NCBI GenBank assembly: GCA_963752915.1
Contig: CAVVZZ010000011.1
Coordinates: 372,001 to 436,000 of the forward strand
DNA: 64,000 bases
Reading direction: 5' to 3'
DNA from: DATJPR01 sp963752915
Lineage (GTDB): Bacteria; Bacteroidota; Ignavibacteria; UBA10030; UBA6906
In this document: one piece after another, positions 56,370 through 64,000 of the stretch
Position numbering within the stretch: the stretch's first letter is position 1
Layout of the letters: each line of letters opens with the position of its first letter
Translations under genes and position numbers: made by a program
Notes under the pieces: model-generated
Database searches by the model: none
What the model saw: the letters and a program-made list of their open reading frames with translations, nothing else
Told to the model about the DNA's origin: nothing

Positions 56370-59300
56370 ATGCGAGTGCCGGCATACGGCCTGATGAACC
56401 ATTCTATGGACAGCTCCATGAGATCTCTGCAAATGCTTCTCCCGCGTCGATCACTCGCAGTCTTGTGTGCGTTGGTCGGCATTGTCGGCGTCTCGCTGGT
56501 CTCATCGCAGACGACTCGACCTGCAAACCAGATCTTTACGATTGATGCGAGCCGCCAGGAGGCAGCACCAGAGACGGGCTATCTCGAAATGGGGAGTGCA
56601 TTTGCCGGGAGATCGCCAGATGGTAGTACACTCGCGGTGAACAGCCGCTACCTGATGCTTGACGGAAAACCGTGGCTTCCGGTGATGGGAGAATTCCACT
56701 TCAGTCGCTACCCGCAAAAGTACTGGGAGGAGGAACTTCTAAAAATGAAGGCGGGTGGAGTCCAGATTATCGCCACCTATATCTTCTGGATCCATCATGA
56801 GGAGATCGAGGGACAGTTTGACTGGTCGGGACAAAAGGATCTCCGCACATTTGTCGAGCTATGCGGAAGGCTTGGGCTTTACGTGTTTCCGCGCATCGGT
56901 CCATGGGTGCACGGCGAAGTCCGCAACGGCGGGTTCCCGGACTGGCTGTTGACGAAAGGTCCGACGCGAGTGAATGATTCGAGCTTTCTCTCACACGTGC
57001 GCACGCTGTACGACGAGATTGGGAGGCAACTGAAGGGATTGCTGTGGAAAGACGGCGGCCCAATAATCGGAATTCAGATCGAGAACGAATATGCGGACCG
57101 TTCGCCCAACGGCGGCGATGCCTACCTGTTGAAACTGAAAAGTATGGCAAGAGAGGCAGGACTTGATGTGCCGCTCTACACAGTGACAGGCTGGGACAAT
57201 GCCGTGGTCCCGCCACATGCGTTGATCCCTGTGTACGGCGGATACCCGGATGAACCCTGGTCCGGAAGCAGAGGAGAACTCCGGGCGGATCCGCAAGGGG
57301 TCTTTCAGTTTCACGTGGGGACGCCGGTCGGAACTGCTGGAATTATGCAGGGGACAATCCCTCCGGCTGAAGAAGTGGCACATTCGCACTACCCACGATT
57401 GACAGCGGAGCTGGGCGGGGGCATGGAAGACACCTACCACCGTCGCGTGGTTGTTTCGCCCGACGACATTGCCTCGATGGCCCTCACCACGCTGGGGTCA
57501 GGAGTGAATCTGGTAGGGTATTACATGTTCCACGGAGGCACGAATCCGGACGGGAAGTTGACGACATTGCAGGAATCTCAGGCGACGGACTATCCAAATG
57601 ATGTCCCGGTCAAGTCGTATGACTTCCAGGCGCCATTAGGCGAATTCGGACAGATGAACGGCTCCTTCCTGGAACTCAAGGTGCTTCATCAATTCGTGAA
57701 TGATTTTGGGGCGGATCTTGCCCCCATGACTGCGGTTTTGCCCGATGTCGTTCCCACCGGACCCCGCGATACAACAACACTGCGCGTCTCGGCACGAACC
57801 GCAGGCGATCATGGTTTCGTCTTTTTCAACGATTACTTGAGAGCCTATCCTCTGCCTGAACGACACGGTGTACAGGTTCGTCTCATGCTTCCTTCGGAAA
57901 CAATTCTTGTCCCGAGCGCGCCGATCGCAATCCCGTCGCAATCCTCGTTCTTTTGGCCCGTCAACTTTGAGATGAACGGCGCCCTTCTGAAATATGCAAC
58001 CGCGCAGCCGTTGGCTCGGATATCGGATGCCCATGTCACGTGCTATTTCTTCACGGTGTCCCCCAATCAACGTGCCGAGTTCGTTTTTGACACCTCCACG
58101 GTGAAATCACTGAACACGAAAAGCGGCAGCATCACCCGCAGCGACGGCCGCATCACGGTTCGCGGAGTTATGCCATCGACGGCAGCTGCCATCGTGATCA
58201 GGACGACCGGCAGGAACGAAGTTCGCATCGTCTTGCTGTCGCAAACCGAAGCCTACAATACCTGGAAAGTGCGACTCAACGGTCGCGAGCATTTGTTGAT
58301 CACGCCGGCAGATCTGTTCGCTGAGAACAATACGATCCATTTGCGCTCTCGAGACACACGATCGTTCGAGATCTCGATATACCCCGGGGTGGAGGGCGGG
58401 ATCGCTTCGAGTGTTCCCGTACGAATGACAGGCACTGACGGAATATTCACGCACTACTCTGCGTCCGTTCAGCCGAGGACGCTTTCAATGGGGCTGAAGG
58501 AAATCCGCAAACCAGGCGTTGTCCCGCCTGTGAAGATGGGCCCCTTCATTGCGTGGCGCAATTGTGCCGTCGCGAGCTCCCCAGATGATTCGGCATTTAC
58601 GAAGGCCGGCCTCTGGAAAGTAGCATTGTCCGGAAGCATTTCATCGGGTCTGAGTAATGTGTTCCTCAATATCACCTACGCGGGGGATATTGCCAGGTTG
58701 TACGAAGGAAGTCGATTGCTCTGCGACAATTTTTATAATGGAACGACGTGGGACGTCGGGCTGAACCAGTTTCGGCCTGATGATCTGGCGAAAGGTCTTG
58801 ACCTGAGCATTCTTCCTTTGCGGAAGGACGCACCCATCTACATCCCGAAGACCCTGTGGCCCTCCTTCCAGCAGGCGACGCAAATCGCCGAACTGAAGTC
58901 GGTCACACTTACACCGGAATACGAGGTGACGTTGTCCACCGGGAGGAAGTCATCGGCGAAGTCGCCGAAGGTCCTTCTCGGTGCGGATATTTCCTTCCTC
59001 GCCGCGCCGGGTCGCGGGAGATATGCTCAACTGATGAAGTACCAGGAGAACGGGAGAGCAAGTGACGAACTAACGATCCTGTCGAATCATGGATGGAAGG
59101 CTTTTCGTCTGCGCGTGTTCGTGTCACCCGTCAGAAACGCTCCGGACAAGTCGCTCGAAAATAGCATCCCCCTCGCGAAGCAAATCAAGGAGTCCGGTGC
59201 ATTGTTCAGTCTGGACTTCCATTTCTCCGACACGTGGGCGGACCCGCAGCACCAGGAAATTCCTCTTGCGTGGAGGGGATTGAGTTTCGATTCGCTTGAG

Positions 59301-60014
59301 CGCCGCGTGGAGGTGTATGCACGCGATGTGATAACGCAGTTGAAGAACGCAGGGGCCATGCCTGACTGGGTCCAGGTTGGCAATGAAATCACGCGGGGGA
59401 CACTCTGGCCGATGGCCCAAATTCAGATTCCCGGATCGGACCAGTATAATCCTCCGGACCCGTACGACGAATCGCAACAATGGAATCGCCTGACGAGAAT
59501 ACTCAAGGCTGCCATTCGAGGGGTGAAAGAGGCCGCCGGAGAAACGCCTCCCCGCATCGTGATCCATATTGACCAGGGAGGCAATTGGCCGGTGACGAAA
59601 TGGTTCTTCGATCACCTGGAGGCTGCAGGCATCGACTACGATATCATCGCGGAGAGCTTCTACCCGGAATGGCACCACGGTACGCTCGAGGGATTGCGGT
59701 CGAACATGATTCGGTGTGCAAACCGGTACAAGAAAGATTTCCTCGTCGCAGAGACCGGCTACGACAGTTCCCGGGTGAAGAACAACGACGATATGCTGTG
59801 GCCGGTAACGCCGGAAGGACGACTTCAGTTCATCGCCGATCTCATGAACACGGTCAAGAACGTGCCAAACGCCATCGGCGTCCTCTATTGGGCGCCGGAG
59901 CGCGGGGTCTGGAAGCACGATGGCAGTCCGGGTCCGACGGTGTTTGTTCTGGATTCCCTGGCGTCTCTCACGAGGCATCCTCAGAGTCATGTTCCGTCGG
60001 CCATCGTTCCGTAA
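56370..60014 (+). CDS. GH35 beta-galactosidase fused to GH53 endo-beta-1,4-galactanase
   Basis: The open frame is up to 1214 residues. Several starts are possible; the one at 56418 (MRSLQMLLPRRSLAVL) gives the best signal peptide. Residue numbers here count from 56370. The GH35 part (about 70-430) has FHFSRYPQKYWEEEL, the acid/base glutamate E240 in IGIQIENEY, and a candidate nucleophile E347 in LTAELGGGMED, followed by beta-sandwich domains. From about 863 (KVLLGADISFL) a complete GH53 domain follows with HFSDTWADPQHQ, acid/base E1006 in WVQVGNEITRG, and nucleophile E1128 in FLVAETGYD. Endo and exo cleavage of beta-1,4-galactan in one secreted protein is the likely role. The stop is 34 bases before the next GH53 gene. 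Confidence 0.9.
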   Translation: MRVPAYGLMNHSMDSSMRSLQMLLPRRSLAVLCALVGIVGVSLVSSQTTRPANQIFTIDASRQEAAPETGYLEMGSAFAGRSPDGSTLAVNSRYLMLDGKPWLPVMGEFHFSRYPQKYWEEELLKMKAGGVQIIATYIFWIHHEEIEGQFDWSGQKDLRTFVELCGRLGLYVFPRIGPWVHGEVRNGGFPDWLLTKGPTRVNDSSFLSHVRTLYDEIGRQLKGLLWKDGGPIIGIQIENEYADRSPNGGDAYLLKLKSMAREAGLDVPLYTVTGWDNAVVPPHALIPVYGGYPDEPWSGSRGELRADPQGVFQFHVGTPVGTAGIMQGTIPPAEEVAHSHYPRLTAELGGGMEDTYHRRVVVSPDDIASMALTTLGSGVNLVGYYMFHGGTNPDGKLTTLQESQATDYPNDVPVKSYDFQAPLGEFGQMNGSFLELKVLHQFVNDFGADLAPMTAVLPDVVPTGPRDTTTLRVSARTAGDHGFVFFNDYLRAYPLPERHGVQVRLMLPSETILVPSAPIAIPSQSSFFWPVNFEMNGALLKYATAQPLARISDAHVTCYFFTVSPNQRAEFVFDTSTVKSLNTKSGSITRSDGRITVRGVMPSTAAAIVIRTTGRNEVRIVLLSQTEAYNTWKVRLNGREHLLITPADLFAENNTIHLRSRDTRSFEISIYPGVEGGIASSVPVRMTGTDGIFTHYSASVQPRTLSMGLKEIRKPGVVPPVKMGPFIAWRNCAVASSPDDSAFTKAGLWKVALSGSISSGLSNVFLNITYAGDIARLYEGSRLLCDNFYNGTTWDVGLNQFRPDDLAKGLDLSILPLRKDAPIYIPKTLWPSFQQATQIAELKSVTLTPEYEVTLSTGRKSSAKSPKVLLGADISFLAAPGRGRYAQLMKYQENGRASDELTILSNHGWKAFRLRVFVSPVRNAPDKSLENSIPLAKQIKESGALFSLDFHFSDTWADPQHQEIPLAWRGLSFDSLERRVEVYARDVITQLKNAGAMPDWVQVGNEITRGTLWPMAQIQIPGSDQYNPPDPYDESQQWNRLTRILKAAIRGVKEAAGETPPRIVIHIDQGGNWPVTKWFFDHLEAAGIDYDIIAESFYPEWHHGTLEGLRSNMIRCANRYKKDFLVAETGYDSSRVKNNDDMLWPVTPEGRLQFIADLMNTVKNVPNAIGVLYWAPERGVWKHDGSPGPTVFVLDSLASLTRHPQSHVPSAIVP

Positions 60015-60048
60015 GGTCGCTTAGGCATCTATTTCCACTGGAGAATCC

Positions 60049-61359
60049 ATGAGGACTTCTGGTGTATCACTCTTGAGAGAGTGCGGGTCAATGATCATTG
60101 TCCTGATTCTGGCGGTTTGTGCACTGCACACCGCGAGCGCTCAGTTTGCGAATGGGGCCGACATCGGCTGGCTCTCGCAAATGGAGGCATCGGGGTACGT
60201 GTTCAAAGACCATTCGGGAGTTCAACGGAACTGCCTGGATATTTTGAAAGCTGAGGGAATTAATTCCCTCCGTTTTCGTGTGTGGGTCAATCCGACCGGA
60301 AAATACTGCGGCAAAAAAGATGTCGCCTCCATGGCTCACCGTGCGGACAGTGCAGGGTTCAAGGTGATGTTGGATTTTCACATGAGCGATACCTGGGCGG
60401 ACCCGGGGCATCAGACAAAACCGGCAGCCTGGGTGGGCGATTCTCTTCCGAAACTGCTTCAAGATGTTTACGAACATGTCTACGGAGTGTTGGATACGCT
60501 GAAATCCATCGGCGTCGTTCCGGCGTGGATCCAGATCGGCAACGAGACCAACGACGGGATGCTCTGGGAGGATGGGAGAGCTTCGACACATATTGCCAAT
60601 TTCGCGGCAATCATCAAATCCGGCTACAATGCTGCGAAGGCGGTCGACAGCTCGATTCAGGTCATCGTCCATCTCTCCGATGGGCACAACGATGCAATGT
60701 ACCGCAGGATCTTCGATGGTCTGAAGAACAACGGGGCCACGTGGGACATCATTGGAATGTCGGTGTATCCATACTGGGCGAATTTGCCATGGGCGACCGA
60801 TGACAGCCTGGCGCTGCTCACCATGAACGACATGATCAGCCGGTACCAGACAAAAGTCATGGTGGTCGAGGCGGGATATCTTTACAACGATCCTGTCAAC
60901 GCGAACCACTACCTTCTTGACCTCATTGCGAAAACAAAGTCGGCAGGCGGGTTGGGAGTCTTTTATTGGGAGCCGGAGAGCTACTCCTGGATGGGCTACA
61001 ACCTCGGTGCCTGGAATCCGGCAACCAAACAACCCACCGCTGCAATGGACGCCTTCCTGGGAATCAATGCTACATCGGTGAACAATGCGGGAACTCCTCT
61101 TCGGTTCGATTTGAATGTCTATCCGAATCCCTTCAATCCAAGTACGACAATCGAATATGATCTTCGCACGTCGGGTAAAGTTGCGATCACTGTCTACGAC
61201 GTGCTCGGGGAAGAAGTTACCCGGCTCGTCGACGGCTACGAGGACGCGGGTCATCACACCTTACTCTGGTCGCCGAACGCCGCGGCAAGCGGCGTTTACT
61301 ACTGCAGAATGATATCTGATTCCTATGCCAAGACGGAGAAACTTGTGCTGTTGAGGTGA
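60049..61359 (+). CDS. GH53 endo-beta-1,4-galactanase with T9SS tail
   Basis: This 436-residue protein has a signal peptide (about 1-31, ending TASAQ) and a GH53 barrel (about 33-345). The barrel has FANGADIGWLSQME, MLDFHMSDTWADPGHQ, acid/base E166 in WIQIGNETNDG, and nucleophile E274 in VMVVEAGY. The T9SS type A domain reads NVYPNPFNPSTTIEYDL, then LGEEVTRLVDGY, ending KLVLLR. Sorting by T9SS places it on the cell surface, where it can attack polymeric galactan. The GH53 half of the preceding fusion has no sorting domain, so the pair may work on either side of the outer membrane. Confidence 0.95.
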   Translation: MRTSGVSLLRECGSMIIVLILAVCALHTASAQFANGADIGWLSQMEASGYVFKDHSGVQRNCLDILKAEGINSLRFRVWVNPTGKYCGKKDVASMAHRADSAGFKVMLDFHMSDTWADPGHQTKPAAWVGDSLPKLLQDVYEHVYGVLDTLKSIGVVPAWIQIGNETNDGMLWEDGRASTHIANFAAIIKSGYNAAKAVDSSIQVIVHLSDGHNDAMYRRIFDGLKNNGATWDIIGMSVYPYWANLPWATDDSLALLTMNDMISRYQTKVMVVEAGYLYNDPVNANHYLLDLIAKTKSAGGLGVFYWEPESYSWMGYNLGAWNPATKQPTAAMDAFLGINATSVNNAGTPLRFDLNVYPNPFNPSTTIEYDLRTSGKVAITVYDVLGEEVTRLVDGYEDAGHHTLLWSPNAAASGVYYCRMISDSYAKTEKLVLLR

Positions 61360-61435
61360 GTGGGGCAGAGCCCTGCCCGGCGGCAGTCGATCGAAACGTA
61401 TTCTGAGAGGACTCCGTGCTTTCTTTTCTCATGAC

Positions 61436-61464
61436 TTGAGAAACTGCTGCGGGTTTGATATATT
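61436..61464 (+). promoter_or_regulatory. Promoter of second lacI
   Basis: TTGAGA (61436-61441) and TATATT (61459-61464) are 17 bases apart, 31 bases before the ATG at 61495. Confidence 0.7.
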
Positions 61465-61478
61465 GCAAACGTTTGCGG
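61464..61478. promoter_or_regulatory. LacI-type operator upstream of second lacI
   Basis: TTGCAAACGTTTGCGG contains the 12-bp palindrome GCAAACGTTTGC and directly abuts the -10 box, so a bound repressor would block transcription start. Confidence 0.75.
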
Positions 61479-61494
61479 TACACACCTCTCTCGG

Positions 61495-62497
61495 ATGAAA
61501 CAGACCACTATCATCGACATCGCCAGCAAACTTGGCATTTCCCCCTCGACTGTTTCCCGTGCATTGAGTGACCATCCCGATGTCAAACAGGACACCAGGA
61601 ATTTAATCCGCAAAATTGCCGCGGAAGCGAACTATTCGCCCAACCCAATTGCGCGCAGCCTCAGGAACAGCCGGACAACGACGATCGGCGTTATCGTGCC
61701 GGAGATCAAACACGATTTTTTTTCCTCGGCAATCAGCGGGGTAGAAGACGTCGCCTACCGAGGCAGGGTATACGATCCTCGTGTGCCAGTCGAACGAGAG
61801 CTCCGAACGCGAAAGCGTAAACACACATTTGCTTCTCAATCACCGTGTGGCCGGGATTGTCGTCTCAGTTGCACAGGACACGAGAGGGAGCGAACATTTT
61901 CGGGAGGTGCTGAAACGGAAGGTTCCGCTCGTGTTTTTTGATCGCGCGTGCAATGACATCGTTGCATCGAAGGTTGTCATCGACGATTTGACCACCGCGC
62001 ACAGCGCTGTCCGCTATCTGCTTTCCAGGGGCTACAAACGGATCGCACATTTCGGAGGCCCATGCGAGCTCGGGATTTGCAGGCTGCGGCGTGAAGGGTA
62101 TTCGGCCGCGTTGGCTGAGGCTGGGATTCCCGTCACCGAGAGCAACATACGATATGGCGGGATGCATGAGCAGGACGGCTACGACTCCATGAACGCGCTG
62201 CTCACAGAAAAGAATATTCCCGATGCGATTTTCGCAGTGAACGATCCCGTTGCCATCGGAGCGTTTCAGCGCATCAAAGAAGCCGGACTCAGAATCCCTG
62301 CCGACATTGCTCTCGTCGGCTTCTCGAACAACAACATTGCAAGCCTGCTCGACCCGCAACTGACGACCGTCGATCAGCCGTCGTTTGAAATGGGGAGGAA
62401 GGCCGCGGCAATTCTCATTGATACGATCGAAGGCCGGCTGAAAGAACCAACGACATTCGTGCTCGACGCAAAGCTGATCGTCCGCGGTTCAACCTGA
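61495..62497 (+). pseudogene. Second LacI-family regulator, one-base frameshift
   Basis: The frame opens with a LacI helix-turn-helix (TIIDIASKLGISPSTVSRAL) and breaks after VAY. Dropping one C near 61760 gives VAYEAGYTILVCQSNESSER, which aligns with the paralogue at 50221. It continues into a full sugar-binding domain (PLVFFDRACND, GMHEQDGYDSMNA, ALVGFSNNNIASLLDPQLTT). The restored length is 333 residues, and the interval is 3n+1. Promoter and operator are intact, which fits a recent mutation or a sequence error. If real, the remaining LacI would regulate alone. Confidence 0.88.
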
Positions 62498-62593
62498 TCG
62501 ATCCTGATTGTGGCATCCCTGCCGAAGAAGTCGTCCGCGTGCGTGCAGCGCGCTGACTGCGCGCTCGCCGCGGGAAACGTGCGTCGCTGTGCG

Positions 62594-62609
62594 TTGCAAT
62601 CGTTTGCGG
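62594..62609. promoter_or_regulatory. LacI-type operator upstream of galK
   Basis: TTGCAATCGTTTGCGG differs from the lacI operators at one central position and lies 36 bases before the galK start. A GC-rich hairpin (AGCGCGC/GCGCGCT, 62547-62565) separates it from the end of lacI. Confidence 0.7.
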
Positions 62610-62644
62610 AGAAGTAGCAAGAGTCGTTGTGCTGCGAGACCAAA

Positions 62645-63820
62645 ATGAAATTTGCTCAAGCTGTAGAAAAATCATACGTCGAATTGTTCGGTGAGAGGCC
62701 GCTCCTCATTCGTTCACCCGGGAGAGTGAACCTCCTCGGCGAGCATACAGACTACAATGAAGGGTTTGTCCTTCCGGCGGCGATCAGCAGGGCCATCTAT
62801 TTCGCCGTCGGCCCGGCACCGGATGACGACTGCCGCATCGTCGCCCTGGATATGAACGACGATCACCGGTTTACCCTGTCCTCCGTTGCACGTTCCACGA
62901 AGTCGTGGCCGAACTATGTGCTCGGGGTCGTGGACCAGTTGAAGAAAGCCGGGTATCCGCTGCGCGGTTTCCGTTGCGTCTATGGGGGCGACATCCCCAT
63001 CGGCGCAGGAATGTCATCGTCTGCAGCGATTGAGGCCGGCTTCGCCTTTGCGTTGAATGCCCTCTTCGACCTCGACATCGAGAACCTGACGCTCGTCAAG
63101 CTTGCCCAGAAAGCGGAAAACGAGTTCGTCGGTGTGCAATGCGGAATCATGGACCAGTACGTCAATATTTTTGGACAACGGGGGAAAGTGCTGCGTATCG
63201 ATTGCCGGTCACTCGAGCATACGCCGTATCCCTTTGACTATGACCATCTGGCGATCGTTCTTTTCGATTCCCGTGTCTCACACTCGCTCGCGTCGTCGGA
63301 ATATAACCGGCGGCGGGTCGAGTGCACGACCGGCGTCGCGTCGATCCGCCGGAATTTTCCCGGCGTCGCCAGTCTGCGTGACGTATTTCCGGAGATGCTC
63401 GAGGAGTCCCGTTCGACCCTCGACCCGACCGTGTACAAACGGTGCAAATATGTCGTGGAAGAGAACGGGCGAATGCTTCAGGCGTGCGACGCCCTCACAC
63501 GCAAAGACATCAACGGATTCGGCGTGTTGATGTATCTGACTCACGCCGGGTTGAGAGATGAATACGCGGTGAGCTGCAGGGAACTCGATTTCCTCGTCGA
63601 CGCCACCGAAGGCATTCCGCAGGTGTACGGTGCACGCATGATGGGAGGGGGGTTCGGCGGCTGCACGATCAACCTTATCGAGCATGACGCCGTCGATGAC
63701 GTGAGCCGGACCGTGACCGATCGCTACTATCGCAGGTTCGGGATCAAGCCGAACACGTATGTCACTTCGATCCGGTCCGGAACTGCATTGATCAACGTAG
63801 GGGAAGATGCAAAGATCTGA
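62645..63820 (+). CDS. galK: Galactokinase
   Basis: This 391-residue GHMP kinase phosphorylates galactose to galactose-1-phosphate, the first Leloir step. Signature 1 is RVNLLGEHTDYNEGFVLPAA (sugar binding), the ATP loop is PIGAGMSSSAAIE, CGIMDQYVNIFG contains the catalytic-region Asp, and motif 3 is GARMMGGGFGGCTI. The ATG at 62645 is preferred over an upstream TTG because MKFAQAVEK matches the family start. Its tail overlaps the next gene by 14 bases. The operator before it links it to the LacI regulators. Confidence 0.97.
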   Translation: MKFAQAVEKSYVELFGERPLLIRSPGRVNLLGEHTDYNEGFVLPAAISRAIYFAVGPAPDDDCRIVALDMNDDHRFTLSSVARSTKSWPNYVLGVVDQLKKAGYPLRGFRCVYGGDIPIGAGMSSSAAIEAGFAFALNALFDLDIENLTLVKLAQKAENEFVGVQCGIMDQYVNIFGQRGKVLRIDCRSLEHTPYPFDYDHLAIVLFDSRVSHSLASSEYNRRRVECTTGVASIRRNFPGVASLRDVFPEMLEESRSTLDPTVYKRCKYVVEENGRMLQACDALTRKDINGFGVLMYLTHAGLRDEYAVSCRELDFLVDATEGIPQVYGARMMGGGFGGCTINLIEHDAVDDVSRTVTDRYYRRFGIKPNTYVTSIRSGTALINVGEDAKI

Positions 63821-64000
63821 GCTCTACAGCCGTCCCCATCGCAGGAAGAATCTCCTCACCGGCGAGTGGATCCTCGTGTCGCCGCAGCGGACAGCGCGAC
63901 CCTGGCGCGGCGAAGTGGGCTCGACACAGAGTGCACCCCGTCCCGCGTATGATCCCGGTTGCTACCTCTGTCCAGGGAACACCCGTGCCGGCGGAATCCG
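63807..64000 (+). CDS. galT: Galactose-1-phosphate uridylyltransferase, N-terminal part
   Basis: The frame runs off the window end. It starts MQRSELYSRPHRRKNLLTGE, continues WILVSPQRTARPWRGEV, and reaches YLCPGNTRAGG, the conserved CPGN motif of GalT with one of its metal-binding cysteines. GGGGAAG precedes the ATG, and the start overlaps the end of galK, so the two are translated together. The enzyme exchanges UMP between UDP-glucose and galactose-1-phosphate. Confidence 0.93.
   Translation, partial: MQRSELYSRPHRRKNLLTGEWILVSPQRTARPWRGEVGSTQSAPRPAYDPGCYLCPGNTRAGGI

Noticed and set aside
24309..62497. Programmed +1 frameshifting in six genes
   Set aside because: The break sites (for example TAC-CGA, GGA-TCT, ACG-TAA) share no slippery codon or following structure, so error or gene decay is simpler.

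Overview
This window looks like a chromosomal segment from the Bacteroidota side of the tree, most like Ignavibacteria or a relative (inference from gene content). Seven genes carry or once carried a type IX secretion (T9SS) type A C-terminal sorting domain with the NYPNPFNP-type motif. There is a TonB-dependent receptor, a dense set of secreted glycosidases and LamG proteins, and moderately high GC. No rRNA or CRISPR array is present. The only RNA gene seen is a tRNA-Lys.

Layout. 1-2.7 kb is accessory DNA: an IS4-type element, a likely truncated gene, a phage-like membrane gene, a four-helix-bundle gene bracketed by related repeats, and tRNA-Lys(CUU). 3.2-5.4 kb holds a T9SS beta-propeller protein. 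5.8-7.7 kb is a small envelope/stress cluster (YidB-like, MscL, a Lys/Glu-rich secreted protein with two PBCV-type basic repeats, GlsB/YeaQ-like). 7.9-11.2 kb is a GH38 alpha-mannosidase. 11.2-27.4 kb, all on the minus strand, carries two coupled T9SS proteins, a GH97 glycosidase, a large secreted esterase, an MBL-fold hydrolase, a frameshifted LamG lipoprotein, and a BlaI repressor paired with an M56 peptidase whose C-terminus is a LamG domain. 27.9-32.9 kb is a plus-strand sugar operon (GPH-type symporter, GH130, SDR, TolB-like propeller). 33-35.6 kb holds two damaged T9SS genes (CBM9 and DUF362). 36-39.4 kb has a sigma-54 response regulator and histidine kinase pair. 39.6-49.9 kb is mostly housekeeping (OmpA-like, amino-acid permease, gltBD, DUF116, RRM protein).

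50-64 kb is a galactan/galactose utilisation locus: LacI regulator, TonB receptor, T9SS beta-helix protein, a GH35-GH53 fusion, a T9SS GH53 galactanase, a second (frameshifted) LacI, galK and galT. The logic is external cleavage of beta-1,4-galactan to galacto-oligosaccharides and galactose, import, then the Leloir pathway. A TTGCAAACGTTTGC-like operator occurs upstream of both lacI genes and of galK, which ties the locus together.

The most notable items are the GH35-GH53 fusion, the BlaI/M56-LamG module, and a set of otherwise intact genes that are each broken by a shift equivalent to one extra base. That last pattern needs to be separated from assembly error.
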